Shown piece after piece: positions 20,301-24,967 of a stretch of 24,967 bases of DNA. The DNA is from Hypsibius dujardini (taxonomy: Eukaryota > Tardigrada > Eutardigrada > Parachela > Hypsibiidae): assembly GCA_001579985.1 (NCBI GenBank), contig LRSR01004687.1:1-24967 (forward strand). Direction: 5' to 3'. The notes under the pieces were generated by a model, which saw nothing but the letters and a program-made list of their open reading frames with translations, was not told the origin of the DNA and did no database searches. Position 1 is the stretch's first letter, and every line of letters begins with the position of its first letter. The translations under genes were made by a program, and so were the position numbers.

Positions 20301-21390
20301 TTTTCTGACTATCCGTCTGCCTGTCATATATGTTTGTATGTCTGACTGCCGTCGGTTTGTCTATTTGTGTGAACTTTCTATGTTTGACTGAGCTTCTGTT
20401 ACCTCAATCTCGGTTTTTTTTTCTACTTCTGGTCTATCATGATTTCTATATATTCGCAACTCTTTATGCTTCGCTATCAGCCTAGACTTTGATTATGTCT
20501 GATTGAAAACCTGTTCCTTGTTTAATTTTAAGTGTATATGTTCTGCTGTCTTCTACATACTTCTCTGTTTGTTTGTCTGGGCCCCTGCCTTTCTGCCGGT
20601 TTTTTGATACTAGTCCCTTTCCGTCTTTTCGTTTTTCTGTAGTTCGGGTTCTCTGTTCGTTGTCCGTTGATCTATTTGTCTGACGAACTGTCACTATCTC
20701 CCTCATGCCTGTGCATTTGCTGGAATCCTGGATGCATTGATAATGCAATTTTGCTGTGCCTACATCCGTTACGTACATGTGCCTTTGGGTTAGATTTCAG
20801 AAATGTCAAAGCGCCACAACGATAACGGCTACCTGCCGTCAAATGTCATCCAGGAGAATCGCTCCCGGCTCTGGAGGATTAAATACGAGACGCTGAAGCT
20901 GTCTTCGCAGATTGACGCCAGCGTTTATATGCCGAAACCAGCCCTATTTTCGTCAGTCTTTTCAAGGCACTCCAAAAATCGGAATGTTTTGAAATTAGGG
21001 TAAGTGTCAGTCAGGCTTTGGTTGATCGCTCCTGAATTTTGAGGGCCCAGCAGTGATTTTGCGAGTCCCCTCTGGCTCGTGGGTCAAGAACAATATGTCC
21101 TTTAGGCTTACAGCAAAGGAAGAAACGGCAATGGCCGAGCTGAAGTACTGCATGCTCAAATGGGTAGCGATAGTGCAGGATTTATACAAACGGAAGTCTT
21201 ATCCCGTCACGGAAGATGAGAGCGGAAATAAGAGCGGCGTTGAGTTACGGTCTCTCATGAGGCGTCTGGAGAACTTTGAGTCAGCCCTTCTACAGGTACG
21301 GTATTTTAACTTGCCTTGTGGATTCAGGCAGACAAGGAGACAAACAGACGATAAACAGATAGAAATACAAACAGACATACAGACAGACAT

Positions 21391-21421
<31 letters not shown>

Positions 21422-24400
21422 GGCAAGGCATAGAAACTTGCAGATATACAGAACTGCACATATTCATCACAGAATGGTTTTCTATATGATCAATGATCGC
21501 CGCTTGTCAGATAACGGAGCCATTAATGCGGATTTTGCTGGAAGATTTGGATGAAGAGTATTTTAACTTCACGGATGTCTACGTGGACCTAGTTGACCTC
21601 CTGATATATGGTACACAATCTTAATGACGAGACTGTCTCCTGCGCGTCTGGGATTAGAAAACTCACACCAAATTTTAACGGCTTTCTTACTTTTACTTGC
21701 TGTAGCTTTTGATGAAACGAGAATGGTGCTGAAATTCATCCGGCCGATCGCGCAGTTTGTCCGGACCTTTTTCGATCAAGATGCCGCCACAATCAAAATT
21801 CTGATGCATAGTCTATATGCCATGATACAGCGGTTACTCGACGAATGTAAAGCCTACTATAAAGGTCCGCGGTCTGCTCAAGTGATCCAAGACATTGGAA
21901 TGTACCTGATTGAATTAGTAAGTTGCCTGGATGTTTACTTGTCTGTCTGTCTGTTTGTCTATCTGTCTGTCTTTCTGTCTGTCTGTCTGTCTGTCTGTCC
22001 TATCTTTCTGTCTATCTATCTGCATACCAACATGGCTGGCTCTCTTTCTTTCTCTCGTCTGGTTCTGCTTCTGTTTCACTAATCCGTCTTTCGTGCTCGT
22101 CGCAGGTGAAAGCGAAATTTGACGTGAACGACGTCTTCAAGGCGGACACCAGCGAGAATCTCGTCCGTGTCAACGAATGGATCTCCGTGTGGGAGGAGCA
22201 ATTGAGTTGTTTGACCGCGTTGTGTGAGAAGAACGACGGACTCAGCATGACCCTCATCAACAAAAGCAATGTATTGGATGTAGCAGCCGGTAAACTTTGC
22301 GATCTGGAGGAATTTCAGAAGCGGTTAGGAAAGATTAAGGCAAGTCCAGAAAATTGCTGGGGTTTTTTGGTTTTCATTAAAACGTGGTCGAAGCCAAAAA
22401 AGGAATACTTTCAGTACCTTCTGCAACGACAACTGGAATTCCAGCGGCTAGAGAAGGTGGAAATTGGCGGGAAGGGAGGCAAGACATTGTCTGTCAACTT
22501 GGCAGCGCTGTATATGAAGTTTACGGAAGAGTCTCAGGCGTTTGCATCGAAGGCATTTGACCCACTCGATCTGACCACCGAGGTATGTGGCGACTGTAAT
22601 GATTTGTCTCGGCTGTTGTGGGTGGTACATGTATGTCTTATTGTCTTGTAGGTCTTTAACCATGCCGGAGATCTCTTCATTGCCATTATTGAGGAGAGCG
22701 ATGATGAGCTGTCGAATATGATCTGGAGCGACCTGGAGGGCTGTCTGGGTAGTACCACTACAACCATTAAAGTAAGGATGCTGTTTTTTAGACATTCAGG
22801 CAGAAGGGTATAGCGCTTAGAAGTTGAAAACCCATTTGATTATCACAGGCACTCAATCGGAATCCCACGCAGTTAAATACATTCAGACGCCATACACTAT
22901 ATTGTTACAGACATTCAGACACAAGTTTGTTACAGACAGTTAGATACAGTAATGTTACAGACATTTAGGCGCAATTTAGGCACAGTAATGTTACACACAT
23001 TTCGACACAATTTGTTACAGGCATCCACACTCAGTATTATTACAGACATTCAGACACGAGTTGGATCACGATCCAAGGCACCTATTTGAATTTTCAGACT
23101 TGAGTTAAAAATATTTACAGACATTCAGTTAAGTACAACAGAAGGTAGCCAACGGTCTCAAGGCAGTCGAAATTGAACGCAAACAGAGACATTTAATATA
23201 CCGGTGGAGTGCCGAAAAAGGTGCAATCAATGCATTTTCTTCTCAGCATCTGGACATGTTTTCGGCGATGATGTATGACAAGCCAAGCAATCCCAGCGTG
23301 GAACTGGCCTGCTTCGCCGTTCTCCGAGCTCTGAAGGAACATCTGATACGATTCGAAAGCGTTATCGATCAGGCCGTTGATGAGAAGGCCAAGCCGTGCC
23401 CGGAAATATTCCATCTTCCTTCTCTGACGTCGGCGTTAAGGTGGTCCATCGGAGTTGAGAAGTTTTTTATGGAAACCTTTGCCCGGTGTGCTGCGATTAA
23501 AGTGCCACCGTCATGTGAAAAAACTTATGAAGACATGATGCGATGTCATGCTAGAGCTGCTGCCAAAATCGCAGTGTAAGTTTTGCGAGTATCTTTATCT
23601 CCGTCTTGTCTCTTATATCTTTATATTTTTCTGCATATCCGTTCATCCATCTGTTTGTCTGTCTGTCTATTCGTCTGTCTGGATCTGTCAGTCTATATTT
23701 CTGTCTATCTGTTGGTCTATTAATCTATCTGTTTATCTGCTTGGCTTTCTATCCGTCCATTTCTTGGTATCTGAATCTGTCTACATGTGTCTACAACTTG
23801 TCATGCTTTGGTTGTGTGGGTCTGCATAACCATTTCTCTGACTGCTTGTCTAGTACAGTACTTGCGTGGTAGCATGCTTACGGAATGCATTATGGATTTC
23901 TTTAGCCTCCGGAAGACTACAAAAGAATCGGTGGACAACATCATTGATCACACAGAAGACAACCTCAAGAAATACGCCCTGGTCACTCGCAGCAAAGTCG
24001 ACAAGGACCACATCACATGTAACATCACAAAGCAAGCAAGTACCAGGCAAACGCTGTGGGTTGAATCAGTACATGGGTTGAATGAGTCGGGTGGCGGAGG
24101 GCGCCGCAGGCGGTCTGTGTATTGCTGAATGAGTGTTGTTTACAATTTACACTCGTGGCGCCCTCCGCCACCCGACTCATTCAACCCATGTACTGATTCA
24201 ACCCACAGCGTTTGCCTGGTAGATATTATTCACTGATAAACGGCGCATCCTTCTCACACATGTTGTTCTATGCTTTCAGCTAGAAAACTATCTAGACATG
24301 GTAGCTGATAAGCCGGAAACTCTGAGCGCCGACAACAAGCCAGTTGTGCGGGAATACACATTGGTGACGGAGAAATTCCGCGACTTAGCCTTCAAGCTAC

Positions 24401-24967
24401 AGACCGCTGTGCGACTCTTTAACAAGATCAAGGCGGTCTCGGTCGGCCCCGAGAAAGAACTACTGGGCGCGGAATTCGAAGCCACACAGGCTATCTTAGC
24501 TAAGGCGGAGAGCAGGATTACTTGGGGAAACAGCGGTAAAAAGATCAGACATACAGTCAGCCAGTCAGATAGACAAACCGACAGATCAGTCACTCAGACC
24601 AGGCAGTCAGCCAGCGATTAAGGCAGACAGACCGGAAAGCATATGGACATAGAGACTTGTAAACAGACAGACAGACCGATCGACAGACAGACAAGCAGGT
24701 AGGCAGACAGACAGGCAGCCATAAAGCCAGACAGATAGACATTTAGGCGGATCGATAGACAGACAGTCGTACCGAAAGATATCAAGGCAAAAATACCATA
24801 TTCTTCTTTTCTATTCGTTACCACATCTTATATTTAGATGCATCGGAAACGGTCGAGAAGCTCTACATCGCGGTCTTCGACCTGTCTGGCCGTCTGAAAA
24901 AAGCTCAACGCTGCCTGTTTCTCATCTGCAAACACCTAGAACAATGGCAGAGTATGGCAATCTACTT
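19813..24967 (+). CDS. Axonemal-type dynein heavy chain, N-terminal tail (partial, 3' end outside window)
   Basis: Motor heavy chain of a ciliary or flagellar dynein; this part is the tail that binds other chains and cargo. Exons: 19813-20166, 20794-20999, 21106-21295, 21511-21610, 21706-21917, 22106-22339, 22415-22582, 22652-22771, 23247-23575, 23873-24035, 24280-24535, 24838-24967 and beyond; all phases agree, giving about 820 residues. Diagnostic DHC_N1 features: FQRLEKVEIGGKGGKTLS (about residues 441-458), followed by FDPLDLTTE, the IW-x-DLEG and SALRWSIGVEKFF segments, and EATQAILAKAESRITWGNSG with a final EQW, matching the family's LxxAE-xLTW and W blocks. The ATPase motor is outside the window. 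The start ATG (19813) has A at -3 and G at +4; in-frame upstream sequence lacks an ATG. The sequence is divergent, so the DNAH class was not assigned. Exon 7 was split from exon 6 by a GC-AG intron on alignment grounds. Confidence 0.87.
20241..20325. repeat. TCTG array in dynein intron 1
   Basis: CTGT/TCTG units, pure for about 25 bp near 20274-20301, in intron 20167-20793; more degenerate TCTG words continue to about 20690. Confidence 0.9.
21325..21424. repeat. CAGA array in dynein intron 3
   Basis: Imperfect CAGA units, pure for 32 bp at 21391-21422, in intron 21296-21510. Opposite strand sense to the arrays in introns 1, 5 and 9. Confidence 0.95.
21936..22022. repeat. TCTG array in dynein intron 5
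   Basis: TCTG units starting about 20 nt after the donor, pure for 26 bp at 21974-21999, in intron 21918-22105. Confidence 0.95.
22340..22414 (+). other. GC-AG intron of 75 nt in the dynein gene
   Basis: Donor AAG|GCAAGT and acceptor TACTTTCAG. Length is a multiple of three with no in-frame stop, so it can be misread as coding. Removing it joins FQKRLGKIK to YLLQRQLEFQRLEK, which restores the family's usual spacing before LEKVEIGG. Confidence 0.75.
22865..23075. repeat. 25-bp minisatellite in dynein intron 8
   Basis: GTTACAG-type words start at 22904, 22929, 22954, 22990, 23014 and 23038, so the unit is about 25 bp (GTTACAGACATTCAGACACA plus about five bases) with one longer unit. It lies in intron 22772-23246. 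Confidence 0.8.
23650..23795. repeat. TCTG/CTAT array in dynein intron 9
   Basis: Degenerate CTGT and CTAT tetranucleotides across most of intron 23576-23872. Confidence 0.88.
24036..24279 (+). other. GC-AG intron of the dynein gene, carrying the MITE
   Basis: Donor CAA|GCAAGT and acceptor GCTTTCAG. The alternative GTACCA donor at 24040 would leave phase 1, which does not fit the phase-0 next exon (LENYLDMVADK). Confidence 0.7.
24041..24221. mobile_element. Tc1/mariner-type MITE with perfect 63-bp terminal inverted repeats and TA target duplication
   Basis: 24041-24105 is the exact reverse complement of 24157-24221 (65 bp, no mismatch), separated by 51 bp. The outermost two bases on each side are TA, so the element is best read as 24043-24219 (177 bp, starting CCAGGCAAACGC) flanked by a TA target-site duplication, as made by Tc1/mariner transposases. 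It has no coding capacity. Each arm contains two TGGGTTGAAT words. The left end lies inside the donor region of dynein intron 10: GCAAG then TA. Identical arms imply recent insertion or gene conversion. Confidence 0.8.
24545..24770. repeat. CAGA/CAGT array in dynein intron 11
   Basis: Degenerate CAGA, CAGT and CAGC tetranucleotides fill most of intron 24536-24837, in the same sense as intron 3 and opposite to introns 1, 5 and 9. Confidence 0.9.

Noticed and set aside
22865-23075. CRISPR-like spaced repeats
   Set aside because: Eukaryotic intron; the whole unit repeats with no unique spacers of constant length.
23787-23872. Dynein exon 10 starting upstream at the TCTAG or TACAG acceptors
   Set aside because: Only the acceptor at 23871-23872 fits phase 2 of exon 9; the TCTAG acceptor soon reaches a stop and TACAG is out of phase.

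Overview
This is eukaryotic nuclear DNA: three intron-rich protein genes with clear GT-AG splice sites, long A/T-rich introns and many microsatellites. An axonemal dynein heavy chain points to an organism with cilia or sperm flagella, and a Na+/K+-type P-ATPase plus a mariner-type transposase relic point to an invertebrate animal. A flatworm is my best guess, but only a guess: nothing in the window proves the taxon.

Layout. 1-490: a decayed Tc1/mariner transposase. About 490-1966: no gene recognised, one CACAGA-type repeat. 1967-12591 (+): a Na+/K+-ATPase alpha-subunit-like gene, reconstructed here as 16 exons (3321 nt, 1106 codons plus stop from the first recognised exon). 12834-17421 (-): a complete mitochondrial CLPX gene in 12 exons (642 codons plus stop). 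The two genes converge and their poly(A) signals overlap at 12798-12806. 17422-19812: spacer with no convincing gene and a 30-bp exact tandem duplication. 19813-24967 (+): the first 12 exons (about 820 residues) of a dynein heavy chain tail, running off the right edge. Exon phases were checked and add up in all three genes.

The genes share no pathway: a plasma-membrane ion pump, a mitochondrial matrix unfoldase and a ciliary motor. The most interesting items are in the splice sites and introns: a GT-GG intron interrupting the CLPX Walker A motif, two GC-AG introns in the dynein gene (one with a perfect-TIR 177-bp MITE sitting five bases inside the donor), oppositely oriented TCTG/CAGA arrays that could pair across dynein exons, tandem in-frame donors next to the CLPX ClpP-docking loop, and a pump in which the TM8 aspartate of the third Na+ site is asparagine.
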